A DNA stretch of 34,923 nucleotides from Thioalkalivibrio sulfidiphilus (lineage in GTDB: Bacteria; Pseudomonadota; Gammaproteobacteria; Ectothiorhodospirales; Ectothiorhodospiraceae). Shown here in pieces: positions 24,256 through 33,082 of the stretch. Location of the stretch: assembly GCF_000377945.1 (NCBI RefSeq), contig NZ_KB898951.1, positions 1 to 34,923 of the forward strand. The letters are read 5' to 3'. A program made the position numbers and the translations under genes. Below the pieces are notes generated by a model, which was not told where the DNA came from, did not search any database, and saw only the letters and a program-made list of their open reading frames with translations. Numbering within the stretch: the stretch's first letter is position 1; the number at the start of each line of letters is the position of its first letter.

Positions 24256-24332
24256 CAACGCAAAGGCACAAAGTGATTGATCGAATTGCATTTTTGCGGC
24301 CATTGCGTCTTTGCGCCTTTGCGTTGAGGCTT
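24256..24332. repeat. Intergenic element with tandem CGCAAAG arms
   Basis: The left arm CAACGCAAAGGCACAAAG and the right arm TTGCGTCTTTGCGCCTTTGCG at about 24304-24324 are inverted 8-bp tandem units around a TTTTTGCGGCC centre. It belongs to the same family as 5391-5470, 10990-11142 and 29955-30033. Confidence 0.65.
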
Positions 24333-24431
24333 TTGGGGATTTCCCAGGATAGGCCCCCCATGGTAACGCATCACCCCACTGCTACGGGTGCACGGATCAA
24401 GCCACCGAAAAACCTGTAGAATCCGGGCCCC

Positions 24432-26789
24432 ATGGCACGCCGCAAACCCAGCAAGAAATCCTCCGCCCGCCGTCCGGCCAGGTCCCGCCGCCGCAGCTCA
24501 TCCCGCAAGCCCCTGCGCCTCTGGCGGGGGCTGTTCCTGGTCATGCTCGTGGGCCTGCTGGGCCTGGGCGGATACACCGCGTACCTCGACTACGAGATCC
24601 GCAGCCAGTTCGAGGGCAAGCGCTGGTCCCTGCCGGCGCGGGTGTTCGCCCGGCCCCTGGAGATCTACCCGGGACGGGAGCTGGATCGCGCCCAACTCAC
24701 CCGGGAACTGGAACTGCTGCACTACCGCCGCGGCGATGCCATCCGCAGCGGCGAATTTAGGGAGCAGGGCGGGCGCCTGATCCTCAGCACCCGGGGCTTC
24801 CCCTTTGCCGACGGTGCCGAGCCGCCCCGTCGCCTGAGCGTGGAGCTGCGCGACGGCCAGGTGGCCGCCGTGACGGAACTGGAGACCGGCCGCCCCGCCG
24901 CCCTGGTGCGCCTGGAGCCGGCCCTGATCGCCAACATCTACCCGCGCCACGGCGAGGACCGGGTGCTGGTGCGCCTGGACGAGGTGCCGCCCCTGCTGGT
25001 CAGTGCACTGATCGCCGTGGAGGACCGCAAGTTCTACGAACACCACGGTCTGGACTTCTCCGCCATCGCCCGGGCCGCCTGGGCCAACTTGCGCGCCGGA
25101 CGCACGGTGCAGGGCGGCAGCACGCTCACCCAGCAGCTGGTGAAGAATTACTTCCTCACCCAGGATCGCACCCTGCGGCGCAAGTTCAACGAGGCCATCA
25201 TGGCCCTGCTGCTGGAATGGCGTTACGAGAAGGACGAGATCCTGGAGGCCTATCTCAACGAGGTCTACCTGGGCCAGGACGGTGACCGGGCCATCCACGG
25301 CTTCGGCCTGGCCAGCCAGTTCTACTTCCAGCGCCGCCTGGACGAACTGCATCCCGAACAGATCGCCCTGCTGGTGGCCCTGGTGCGCGGGCCTTCCTTC
25401 TACGACCCGCGCCGCCGCGCCGAGCGCGCCCAGGCCCGGCGCGACCTGGTGCTGGACATCCTCGAGGCCCAGGGCGGACTGGAGCGGGAGGTGGTCGCCC
25501 GGGCCAAGGCGCGTCCCCTGGGCGTGGGCGCCCGTCCGCCCTCGGGCATCACGCCGTTTCCCGCCTTCCTGGACCTGGTGCGCGAACAGCTGCGCCGGGA
25601 CTACCGGGAGCAGGACCTGCAGACCGAGGGCCTGCTGATCTTCACCACCCTGGACCCGAGCATCCAGCTGGCCACCGAGGCCGCCGTGGCCCGGCGCCTC
25701 GCCCAGATCGAGCGCGCCCGGGGCATCGAGGCGGGCAGCCTGCAGGCGGGTGCCGTGGTCAGCGCCGTGGACAACGGCGAGGTGCTCGCCGTGGTGGGCG
25801 ACCGCAACCCGCGCAACGCCGGCTTCAACCGGGCGCTGAACGCCCGCCGCCCCGTGGGCTCCCTGGTCAAACCGGCGGTCTACCTCGCCGCCCTGTCGCG
25901 CCCCCGCCAGTACACGCTGGCCACCCTCCTGGACGACGGTCCGCTGACCCTGACCCTGGACGACGGCACCGAGTGGAGCCCGCGCAACTACGACCGGGAG
26001 TACCACGGCATGGTGACGGCCCTGGACGCCCTGGTGCACTCCTACAACATCGCCACCGCGCGCCTGGGCCTGGAGGTGGGGCTCAATGCCGTCATCCAGC
26101 AGATGCAGCGCCTGGGCGTGAGCCGCAACCTGCGCCCCTATCCCTCCCTGCTGCTGGGGGCCGTGGAGCTCACGCCCCTGGAGATGACCCACATGTACCA
26201 GTCCCTGGCCGCGGGCGGTTTCGAGACCCCGCCCCGGGCCATCCGCGAGGTCATGGACGCCAACGGCCAGCTGCTCAGCCGCTATGCCCTGGACCTGCGC
26301 CAGGCGGCCGACCCGGCCGCCGTGTACCTGGTGACCGCCGCCCTGCACGAGGTCACCCGGCGCGGCACCGGTGCGAGCCTGCGCAGCCTGCTGCCCGAGG
26401 ACCTGCCGGTGGCGGGCAAGACCGGCACCACCGACGACAACCGCGACGCCTGGTTCGCCGGCTACGCCGGGGACTACCTGTCCGTGGTCTGGGTGGGCCG
26501 GGACGACAACGCCCCCATGGGCCTGACCGGCTCATCCGGTGCGCTGCCCGTGTGGGCGGATCTGATGAAGGACATCAGCCGCCGCGGCTTGGAGCCCATC
26601 CGGCCCGATGGCGTAGAATGGCTGCTGATCGACCCCGCCAACGGCCTGCGTGCCGTGGAAGGCTGCGAGGGCGCCCAGTGGATGCCGTTCATCGAAGGTT
26701 CGGCACCCGCGGGGATGTCCCCCTGCGCCGAGGGGGTCCCGGCCGCGGTGCGGCGATCCTTCCGCTGGTTCAGAGGGCTGTTCGAGTAA
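24432..26789 (+). CDS. mrcB: Penicillin-binding protein 1B
   Basis: This 785-residue bifunctional peptidoglycan synthase is of normal length. It has a basic cytoplasmic tail (1-30), one membrane helix (about 31-52), a UB2H-like segment (about 70-160) and a GT51 transglycosylase with catalytic Glu197 in AVEDRKFYEHHG and GGSTLTQQLVKN. The transpeptidase has Ser477/Lys480 in RPVGSLVKP, S537-Y-N539 and KTGTT at 663. It builds glycan strands and crosslinks them in the periplasm. It overlaps the next gene (TAATG) and so heads the mrcB-lipoprotein-DinG-tsaB unit. Confidence 0.96.
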   Translation: MARRKPSKKSSARRPARSRRRSSSRKPLRLWRGLFLVMLVGLLGLGGYTAYLDYEIRSQFEGKRWSLPARVFARPLEIYPGRELDRAQLTRELELLHYRRGDAIRSGEFREQGGRLILSTRGFPFADGAEPPRRLSVELRDGQVAAVTELETGRPAALVRLEPALIANIYPRHGEDRVLVRLDEVPPLLVSALIAVEDRKFYEHHGLDFSAIARAAWANLRAGRTVQGGSTLTQQLVKNYFLTQDRTLRRKFNEAIMALLLEWRYEKDEILEAYLNEVYLGQDGDRAIHGFGLASQFYFQRRLDELHPEQIALLVALVRGPSFYDPRRRAERAQARRDLVLDILEAQGGLEREVVARAKARPLGVGARPPSGITPFPAFLDLVREQLRRDYREQDLQTEGLLIFTTLDPSIQLATEAAVARRLAQIERARGIEAGSLQAGAVVSAVDNGEVLAVVGDRNPRNAGFNRALNARRPVGSLVKPAVYLAALSRPRQYTLATLLDDGPLTLTLDDGTEWSPRNYDREYHGMVTALDALVHSYNIATARLGLEVGLNAVIQQMQRLGVSRNLRPYPSLLLGAVELTPLEMTHMYQSLAAGGFETPPRAIREVMDANGQLLSRYALDLRQAADPAAVYLVTAALHEVTRRGTGASLRSLLPEDLPVAGKTGTTDDNRDAWFAGYAGDYLSVVWVGRDDNAPMGLTGSSGALPVWADLMKDISRRGLEPIRPDGVEWLLIDPANGLRAVEGCEGAQWMPFIEGSAPAGMSPCAEGVPAAVRRSFRWFRGLFE

Positions 26790-27319
26790 TGCAACGATTC
26801 CTGCGTCCGGTGCCCGCCCTGGTGGCGGTCATGCTCCTTGCCGCCTGTGCGCCGCCCCAGGCCACCCGCCCCACGGCGGGAGAACCCGGGCTCGTGGAGG
26901 AGGGCGTCGCAGCGCCGTTGCCCGCCCCCGACGCCCGCCCTGCCATCGCCCGGGACCCCGCGCCTGCCGACAGCCGCGCGACCGGCTCCGACGCGGTGGT
27001 GGCGCTCATGGGCGAGGCGGACCGCCAGCTGGTCGCCGGCAACCCCGACGCGGCCGCCGCCACCCTGGAACGGGCGCTGCGCATCGATGCCCGCGATCCG
27101 CGCCTGTGGCAACGTCTCGCCGTGGTGCGTCTGCAGCAGGGCCAGCCCGCCCAGGCCGAGGCCATGGCTGTGCGCTCCAACGGCCTGGCCCGGGGCGACC
27201 GTGCCCTGATGGCCCGCAACTGGCGCATCATCGCCGAGGCCCGGCGCATGGCTGGCAACGCCGCCGGTGCCCGCGAGGCGGACGCCCGCGCCAACCAGCT
27301 CTCCGGCGAGCCCGGATGA
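26789..27319 (+). CDS. TPR-containing lipoprotein
   Basis: This 176-residue protein has a lipobox, LLAAC, about residue 20 (MQRFLRPVPALVAVMLLAAC). A Pro/Ala-rich linker follows, then a tetratricopeptide region (about 75-165: AVVALMGEADRQLVAGNPDAAAATLERALRIDARD, then LWQRLAVVRLQQGQPAQAEAM). It overlaps mrcB by one base and the helicase gene by ATGA. The place directly after mrcB suggests an outer-membrane activator like LpoB, but the fold differs and that role is inference. Similar TPR lipoproteins sit in the same position in other Chromatiales. Confidence 0.85.
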   Translation: MQRFLRPVPALVAVMLLAACAPPQATRPTAGEPGLVEEGVAAPLPAPDARPAIARDPAPADSRATGSDAVVALMGEADRQLVAGNPDAAAATLERALRIDARDPRLWQRLAVVRLQQGQPAQAEAMAVRSNGLARGDRALMARNWRIIAEARRMAGNAAGAREADARANQLSGEPG

Positions 27320-29271
27320 ACCCCAGCGCCTCCGAGGTCCTGGGCCCCGACGGCCCCCTGGCCGAGACCCTGAAGAACTTCCGTCCCCGCGCCGCCCAGC
27401 AGCAGATGGCCGCGGCGGTGGAGCGCGCCCTGGAGGTGCGCCAGGCCCTGGTGGTGGAGGCGGGTACCGGCGTGGGCAAGACCTTCGGCTACCTGGTGCC
27501 GGTACTCATGGACGGCCGGCGCACCATCCTCTCCACCGGCACGAAGAACCTCCAGGACCAGCTGTTCCAGAAGGATCTGCCCTTCGTGCGCGACGCCCTG
27601 GTCGGTGCGGGCCTCGGACGGGTGCCCCGGGTCGCCCTGCTCAAGGGCCGTTCCAACTATCTGTGTCGCCATCGCCTGGACCTGGCCCGTGAGGACGGCC
27701 GCCTCGGCGCCGCGCAGACCGAGCAGCTGCTGCGCGTGGTGCGCTGGGTCTCGCGCACCCTGCGCGGCGACATCGGCGAACTCTCCGGCATCCCCGAGGA
27801 TTCCCCCCTCTGGCCCCAGGTCACCTCCACCCCCGACAACTGCCTGGGCCAGGACTGTCCCGAGTACGAGGACTGCTTCGTGGTGCGCGCCCGGCGCGAG
27901 GCGCAGGAGGCGGACCTGGTGGTCATCAATCACCACCTGCTGATGGCGGACCTGACCCTCAAGGAGGAGGGCTTCGGCGAGATCCTGCCCTCCGCCGACG
28001 CCTTCGTGCTGGATGAGGCCCATCAGCTGCCGGACGTGGCCTCCGCCTTCTTCGGCCGTTCCGTGGGCAGCCGCCAGCTGCTGGACCTGGCCCGGGACGC
28101 GGTGGCCGAACAACTGCGCGAGGCCTCGGACATGGGCGACCTGCGCGATGCCGCCGACGCACTGTCGGTGGCGGTGGCCGCCCTGCGCAGCGAGCTGGGC
28201 GCGGCCAGCGGCCGCAGCCCCTGGACCCGCCACGAGCAGGACACCCGGATCAGCGGGGCCATGGACACCCTGGTGGCGCGCCTGGAGACCCTGGTCATGT
28301 GGCTGGACACCGCCGCCGACCGGGGCAAGGGCCTGGAACAGTGCGCCCGCCGGGCCAACACCCTGCGCGCCCGCCTGCTGGCCTTCATGAAGCCCGAGCC
28401 CGACACCGTGCGCTGGGTGGAGACCTTCACCCGCGCCTTCGCCCTGCACGCCACGCCGCTCAACGTGGCCGAGCGTTTCGGCGAGCGCATGCGCGCCTAT
28501 CCCAGCGCCTGGATCTTCGCCTCGGCGACCCTGTCCGTGGGCGGACGCTTCGAGCACTTCACCGGCCGCCTGGGCCTGGAGCAGGCCGAGACCCTGATGC
28601 TAGACAGCCCTTTCGACTACAGTCGCAACGCGCGCCTGTACCTGCCTGCCAACATGCCCCAGCCCAACGCCCCGAACCACACCGCCGCCGTGGTGGAGGC
28701 CGCATTGCCGGTGATCGAGGCCAACCCCGGCGGCACCTTCATGCTGTTCACCAGCCACCGTGCCCTGCGCGAGGCGGCACAACTGCTGGAAGGCCGCCTC
28801 GAGCGCGAACTGCTGGTGCAGGGCACCGCCCCCCGGGACGAACTGCTGGCGCGCTTCCGCGCGGCCGGGGACGCTGTGCTGCTGGGCGCCCACAGTTTCT
28901 GGGAAGGGGTGGACGTGCGCGGTCGTGCGCTCTCCTGCGTGATCATCGACAAGCTGCCCTTCGCCGCCCCCGACGACCCGCTGCTGGAGGCCCGCCTGCA
29001 GGCCATCCGCGACGCCGGCGGCAATCCCTTCATGGACTACCAGCTGCCCCAGGCGGTGCTGAGCCTCAAGCAGGGCGTCGGGCGCCTGATCCGCGACGTC
29101 ACCGACCGGGGCGTGCTCATGCTCTGTGATCCGCGCATCCGCACCAAGGCCTACGGCCGGCTGTTCATCAGCAGCCTGCCGCCCATCCCCAGGCTGGACA
29201 ACCTGGCCGAGGTGGCCAGTTTCCTGATGACCGAGGAACCCGAATTCGACGAGGTCGCTGGCCCCCTATGA
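27316..29271 (+). CDS. DinG/YoaA-type iron-sulfur helicase
   Basis: This 651-residue superfamily 2, XPD-like 5'-3' DNA helicase has Walker A VVEAGTGVGKTFGYL (46-60), cluster cysteines 117, 176, 181 and 187, the DEAH box VLDEAHQLP (231-239), and the late motif VLSLKQGVGRLIRD. The size and motif set fit YoaA, which assists replication-fork and lesion repair, better than DinG. The start is the ATG overlapping the lipoprotein stop. It overlaps tsaB by ATGA, the typical gammaproteobacterial order. Confidence 0.92.
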   Translation: MNPSASEVLGPDGPLAETLKNFRPRAAQQQMAAAVERALEVRQALVVEAGTGVGKTFGYLVPVLMDGRRTILSTGTKNLQDQLFQKDLPFVRDALVGAGLGRVPRVALLKGRSNYLCRHRLDLAREDGRLGAAQTEQLLRVVRWVSRTLRGDIGELSGIPEDSPLWPQVTSTPDNCLGQDCPEYEDCFVVRARREAQEADLVVINHHLLMADLTLKEEGFGEILPSADAFVLDEAHQLPDVASAFFGRSVGSRQLLDLARDAVAEQLREASDMGDLRDAADALSVAVAALRSELGAASGRSPWTRHEQDTRISGAMDTLVARLETLVMWLDTAADRGKGLEQCARRANTLRARLLAFMKPEPDTVRWVETFTRAFALHATPLNVAERFGERMRAYPSAWIFASATLSVGGRFEHFTGRLGLEQAETLMLDSPFDYSRNARLYLPANMPQPNAPNHTAAVVEAALPVIEANPGGTFMLFTSHRALREAAQLLEGRLERELLVQGTAPRDELLARFRAAGDAVLLGAHSFWEGVDVRGRALSCVIIDKLPFAAPDDPLLEARLQAIRDAGGNPFMDYQLPQAVLSLKQGVGRLIRDVTDRGVLMLCDPRIRTKAYGRLFISSLPPIPRLDNLAEVASFLMTEEPEFDEVAGPL

Positions 29272-29948
29272 AACTACTGAGCATTGAGACCGCCACCGAG
29301 GCCTGTTCCGCCGCCCTGTGGCTGGACGGCGCGCTCACCAGCCGTTTCGAGATGGCGCCCCGGGAACACACCCGTCTGATCCTGCCCATGATGGACGCAC
29401 TGCTGGCCGAGGCCGGCGTGCGACTGGCGGACCTGGATGCGCTCGCCTTCGGACGCGGACCCGGCGCCTTCACCGGCGTGCGCATCGCCGCCGCCGTGAT
29501 CCAGGGCGCCGCCTTCGGCGCGGATCTCCCCGTGGTGCCGGTCTCGACGCTCGCCGCACTCGCCCAGCAGGGCCTCGACGCCGGCGCGACGCGGGTGCTC
29601 GCGGCCCTGGACGCCCGCATGGGGGAGGTCTACTGGGCTGCCTTCGAGGCAGACTCGGAAGGACTCGCCGTCCCCGCCGGTCCCGAGCAGGTGGTTGCCC
29701 CCGATGCGGTGCCGGTGCCCGAAGGCCAGGGCTGGCGCTGCGTGGGTTCCGGCTGGGGGGGTTACGAACAGGCGCTGCGTACCCGCCTGGGTGGCCGCGT
29801 CAGCGACATTGATTCATCCCCGTATCCCGCCGCCGCCGAGGTGGCCCGCCTCGCCGTGCGCGACTTCGCCGCCGGCCTGGCCGTGCCTGCCGAGCAGGCC
29901 CTGCCGGTGTACCTGCGGGACAAGGTGGCTGAGAAGCCGAAAACCTGA
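29268..29948 (+). CDS. tsaB: tRNA threonylcarbamoyladenosine synthesis protein TsaB
   Basis: This 226-residue ASKHA-fold protein is the partner of TsaD and TsaE in making t6A37 in ANN-decoding tRNAs. The N-terminus LLSIETATEACSAALW, with EHTRLILPMMDALL and then AFGRGPGAFTGVRIA, is the family signature. The nucleotide-binding core is reduced compared with TsaD, as is usual. The length is typical. Coupling to the helicase by ATGA is the common neighbour arrangement. It ends just before a repeat element at 29955. Confidence 0.95.
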   Translation: MKLLSIETATEACSAALWLDGALTSRFEMAPREHTRLILPMMDALLAEAGVRLADLDALAFGRGPGAFTGVRIAAAVIQGAAFGADLPVVPVSTLAALAQQGLDAGATRVLAALDARMGEVYWAAFEADSEGLAVPAGPEQVVAPDAVPVPEGQGWRCVGSGWGGYEQALRTRLGGRVSDIDSSPYPAAAEVARLAVRDFAAGLAVPAEQALPVYLRDKVAEKPKT

Positions 29949-29954
29949 CTTCTG

Positions 29955-30033
29955 CCGCAGAGGCGCAGAGTCGCGGAGACAATGGCGTGAGAGAACCCCA
30001 TCCAGATGTCCTCCGCGTCTCCGCGTCTCTGCG
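29955..30033. repeat. Intergenic element with tandem CGCAGAG arms
   Basis: The left arm GCCGCAGAGGCGCAGAGTCG and the right arm ending CTCCGCGTCTCTGCGGC are inverse. A further half-arm CTCTGCGCCTTCGCGTCCC lies at 30084-30104, within the start of truD. It is a fourth member of the CGCRAAG family. Confidence 0.65.
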
Positions 30034-30062
30034 GCAATCCCTTCACAAGACTTAGCCTATTC

Positions 30063-31151
30063 ATGACAGATCCATCCGATTCTTCCTCTGCGCCTTCGCG
30101 TCCCTGCGGCCAGTCTTTTACGCATCCCACCGCGCCGCCGCTCTTCGAGGCCCGCATCCGCACCCGCCCAGAGGACTTCATCGTCGAGGAGCTCTCCGCC
30201 GCCGATCCCGATGGCCGGGGTGAGCATGTGTGGGTGTTGCTGGAGAAGACCGGCTGCAACACCGAACACGCCGCCCGTTGCCTGGCCCGTGCAGCCAACG
30301 TTTCCCGCAGCGCCGTGGGCTATGCCGGTCTCAAGGACCGCCACGCCGTCACCACCCAGTGGTTCAGCGTCCAGCTCCCCGGCAAGGACGCCCCCGACTG
30401 GTCCGCGCAGCTCGGCCCCGAGTTCAGGGTCCTGCGCTCAGTACGTCACAGCCGCAAGCTCAAGACCGGCTACCTCCTGGGCAACCGCTTTCGCCTGACC
30501 CTGCGCGAATGCCGTGGCGATCGAGCCGGTCTGGAACAGCGCCTCGAGCAGATCCGCAGCCACGGCGTACCCAACTACTTCGGCCCGCAGCGCTTCGGCC
30601 GGGAGGGCGCCAACCTGGACAAGGCCCGCGCCATGTTCGAGGGCAAGATGCGGGTGCGCGACAGGAAGCTGGCCGGTCTTTATCTCTCCGCCGCCCGCTC
30701 CGAACTGTTCAACCGGGTGCTTGCCCGTCGCGTGGAACAGGGCAACTGGTGCCGGGCCCTGCCCGGGGACGTGATGATCCTGGATGGCAGCCGCAGCCAT
30801 TTCCTGGCCGAGGCCGTGGACGCGGCCCTGGAAGAGCGGCTTCGCATCGGCGACGTGCATCCCAGCGGACCCCTGTGGGGCAAGGGGGCGCTGGCGACCC
30901 GCGGCGAAGTGGCTGCACTTGAGCAGGCGGTGGCGGAGGCTGAGCCGGTGTTCGCCCAAGGTCTCGCTCGGGCCGGGCTCAAACAGGAGCGGCGCGCACT
31001 GCGCATGCGGGTGAACGGCTTGAGCCATCAATGGCTCGACGAGGAAACCCTGGTGCTGGCGTTCGAGCTGCCTCCGGGTGGCTACGCGACCATGGTGCTG
31101 GCGGAGATCGCGGCGGTCGAGGATGCGGGCACGGGGGCGATGGAGGAGTAG
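30063..31151 (+). CDS. truD: tRNA pseudouridine(13) synthase
   Basis: This 362-residue enzyme makes pseudouridine 13 in tRNA-Glu. The catalytic Asp92 lies in GYAGLKDRHAVTTQ, and NYFGPQRFG and RSELFNRVLARRV are the other family blocks. The only in-frame start before the conserved core is the ATG at 30063, which adds about 26 residues (SSSAPSRPCGQSFTHP...) read from repeat DNA; homologues normally begin close to LFEARIRTRPEDF. No strong ribosome site is present, so expression may be low. In other genomes truD often sits near surE and ispF, which are absent here. Confidence 0.93.
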   Translation: MTDPSDSSSAPSRPCGQSFTHPTAPPLFEARIRTRPEDFIVEELSAADPDGRGEHVWVLLEKTGCNTEHAARCLARAANVSRSAVGYAGLKDRHAVTTQWFSVQLPGKDAPDWSAQLGPEFRVLRSVRHSRKLKTGYLLGNRFRLTLRECRGDRAGLEQRLEQIRSHGVPNYFGPQRFGREGANLDKARAMFEGKMRVRDRKLAGLYLSAARSELFNRVLARRVEQGNWCRALPGDVMILDGSRSHFLAEAVDAALEERLRIGDVHPSGPLWGKGALATRGEVAALEQAVAEAEPVFAQGLARAGLKQERRALRMRVNGLSHQWLDEETLVLAFELPPGGYATMVLAEIAAVEDAGTGAMEE

Positions 31152-31200
31152 CCCGGAGTCAGCGAAGGTTTGTGGTCGCTCGGCCTGTCTCACTAGCTTA

Positions 31201-31265
31201 TAGGGCGGCCCGTGGCCGCCTGCTGACCATGAACCTGCGGCTAACGGCGGGCACGGCCCGCCCTA
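31201..31265 (-). repeat. 65-bp palindromic repeat, copy 2, core inverted
   Basis: The arms match 17180-17244 in the same orientation, yet the 25-bp core (TGCTGACCATG...GCGGCTAAC) is the reverse complement of the copy 1 core with a few changes. Confidence 0.8.
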
Positions 31266-31308
31266 TGACGACTACAAAGCTGATGAGGCCGGATCAGGAA
31301 ACAGGACG

Positions 31309-31452
31309 ATGCGCGCAAAGGGAAGAATTCATGACTGGAAGGATGATCGCGGTTTCGGCTTCATCAGGCCGAACGCGGGGGGCAAGGAAGTCTTTGTCCA
31401 TCCTGCTCAACTGCGCAGCACTGGGCTGGCTGTTGTCTCCCATGGTGGCTGA
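31309..31452 (+). pseudogene. Truncated cold-shock-domain gene
   Basis: This 47-codon frame begins MRAKGRIHDWKDDRGFGFIR and continues to KEVFVHPAQLRSTGLAV before TGA. RNP1 (GFGFI) and RNP2 (VFVHPAQL) of a cold-shock domain are intact, with AGGA upstream. The domain normally runs about 65-70 residues, and in DUF1294 fusions a membrane part follows; neither remains. Neither of the other two frames continues the fold. It is either a remnant or a short single-strand nucleic-acid-binding peptide. Confidence 0.7.
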
Positions 31453-31496
31453 GCTTCGCGAGCTGATGATCGCATGGCCCTGATCACGGGACTGCC

Positions 31497-32213
31497 CTAA
31501 AGGTTTCGCAAGGCCTCGAATCCCCTTTGGCTGCCCTGATGCCCCGGATCCAGGGACAGTGCCCGTTCGTAGGCGGCCTTCGCCTCGCGCAGTAGGCCCA
31601 GGTCCCGCTGCCGATCTCCCGCCTTGTGATGGATCAGGCCTCTCAGGTAGTGGGCATAGGCGTTGCGCGGGTTGTAGGCCAGGGATTTTTCCACCACCGC
31701 CAGGCTGCGGGCGTCATGACCCTCCTGGTGCAGCCGGAAGGCCCAACGGTTGTAGTGCTGAGTGGCCGCTGCCTCGATGCGCTCGGCGAATGCAGCGAGA
31801 GAATCCTCGCTGCCGCCCCGGAAGGGGGAGAGTCTGACCGGGGCTTCGCCACTGGCCGGCACCAGCACGTAGAAGGAGGGATAGCCGGTACCGCCGTATT
31901 GTCTGAACAGGGCCATCTCCTGGGGGCCCCGTTCCGGGTTGATCTCCACCTTCTGCATGCTTGAGAGCGTGCTGCGCACCGCGCCGTTGCGCAGGTAGCG
32001 CTCATTGAGCTGGCGGCACCAGGGGCACCAGTCGGTGTGGAAGTACACCACCAGGGGTTGTTCTGAGCGTTGCGCGTCGGACAGCGCGAGGGTATGGCCG
32101 GCCGCACCGTGACGCCAGTCGGACCAGGCCGCCGGCTGCGCGAGGGCGAGCGCGGGCGTGACGAGGGTCAGGATCAGGAGCAGGAGCAGGGTGCGGATAG
32201 GTTGTGTTGTCAT
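31497..32213 (-). CDS. Exported thioredoxin-fold protein with TPR tail
   Basis: The ATG at 32213 (AAGGGA upstream) gives 238 residues. A signal peptide (1-26, ending LALAQ) leads to a DsbD-gamma/thioredoxin-like domain with redox pair Cys63/Cys66 in HTDWCPWCRQLNERYL and a cis-Pro at GTGYPSFYVL. Residues about 170-238 are two TPR-like repeats (NPRNAYAHYLRGLIHHKAGD). It probably reduces or relays electrons to periplasmic thiols; the partner is unknown. It is convergent with the cold-shock remnant and likely monocistronic. Confidence 0.88.
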   Translation of the reverse strand: MTTQPIRTLLLLLILTLVTPALALAQPAAWSDWRHGAAGHTLALSDAQRSEQPLVVYFHTDWCPWCRQLNERYLRNGAVRSTLSSMQKVEINPERGPQEMALFRQYGGTGYPSFYVLVPASGEAPVRLSPFRGGSEDSLAAFAERIEAAATQHYNRWAFRLHQEGHDARSLAVVEKSLAYNPRNAYAHYLRGLIHHKAGDRQRDLGLLREAKAAYERALSLDPGHQGSQRGFEALRNL

Positions 32214-32508
32214 GAAAATCCCTTTATGGCGAGGCATGGCGTCCTGGTGGATGCGCCGCAATGGCGCGTATCGAAATATGCTGGATTTTGTTCATGATCT
32301 CAATGGCATCCTCAATCGTGCTTCGATTTGGATATGTGCCGGAGACGTGCAGGTACTTCTTCTATTACAAGGACATGAGAGAGCGGGGCTGGGGAACGCT
32401 ATACCCTGCGGTTGGGCGAGAAAGCAAGGCGTGATCAAGCCGGTGGCTGTGTTTTTCACAGGGTCGACTATACACAGGTGAAGTTCTTCACCGATTCGGG
32501 TTCTCCAC
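32214..32508. other. Intergenic region between divergent genes
   Basis: 295 bp with no supported gene. Lower GC than the flanks, with a TATACA at about 32471 that may be a -10 for the zinc-ribbon gene; no good -35 was found. Confidence 0.4.
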
Positions 32509-32949
32509 ATGCCGGACACCCACGACAACACTGCCCAGGTGGCGGAGGGTATCCGCCGCCTGGGTTTTGTCCGCTGGCACGAACGCACGCTCATCGTGGC
32601 CCACCTGCACCTGGTCACCTGCTTACTGGGCCTGCTGCTCATTCCCATCGGCATGGAGGCCTTCAGCGACCCGACCACTGCCTGGGAATGGATGCAACGC
32701 TATGGCCTGATGATCGGCGGTGCGCTCCTGGGTTTCTTTGGTCTGAACCGTTACGTGATCAACATCGTTCGCGCCTGGCAACGTTCCGAGCGGGCCCGGT
32801 GTCCCCAGTGCAATGCCTACGGGAAATTTGATGTGCAGACCTACGGCGTCGATTCGGCCGCCGAGGGTGCCGGCAGCGGGCCGCGGGACCCGGGGGGAGG
32901 GTGGATACGGGTGCAGTGCCGGAAGTGTGGCGAACAATGGAACATCTAG
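32509..32949 (+). CDS. Membrane protein with C-terminal zinc ribbon
   Basis: This 146-residue protein has two hydrophobic segments (about 28-50 and 66-88) and a cytoplasmic or membrane-near tail with paired cysteines CPQC (98, 101) and CRKC (137, 140), which form a zinc-ribbon knuckle. The stretch between them is Gly-rich and probably flexible. I do not recognise the family. Co-orientation with the protease gene 133 bp downstream does not prove an operon. Confidence 0.7.
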   Translation: MPDTHDNTAQVAEGIRRLGFVRWHERTLIVAHLHLVTCLLGLLLIPIGMEAFSDPTTAWEWMQRYGLMIGGALLGFFGLNRYVINIVRAWQRSERARCPQCNAYGKFDVQTYGVDSAAEGAGSGPRDPGGGWIRVQCRKCGEQWNI

Positions 32950-33082
32950 CGGCGTCAGATGAAGGCTTTTCCGGTCAGTGGGCTTCACGGTGTGATCTGT
33001 CGTAGAGTGAAAGGAGCGTTTCTGGCGTCGTACACGACGTTGACCTTCCTGGCTCACCCATCAGACCCACTGGCGGCATTTC

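Noticed and set aside
24498-26348. 616-codon open frame antisense to mrcB
   Set aside because: High-GC shadow frame rich in Gly, His, Gln and Val with no domain; mrcB is unambiguous.
26770-28557. 595-codon open frame antisense to the lipoprotein and helicase genes
   Set aside because: Same composition bias as other antisense shadows, with no recognisable motif.
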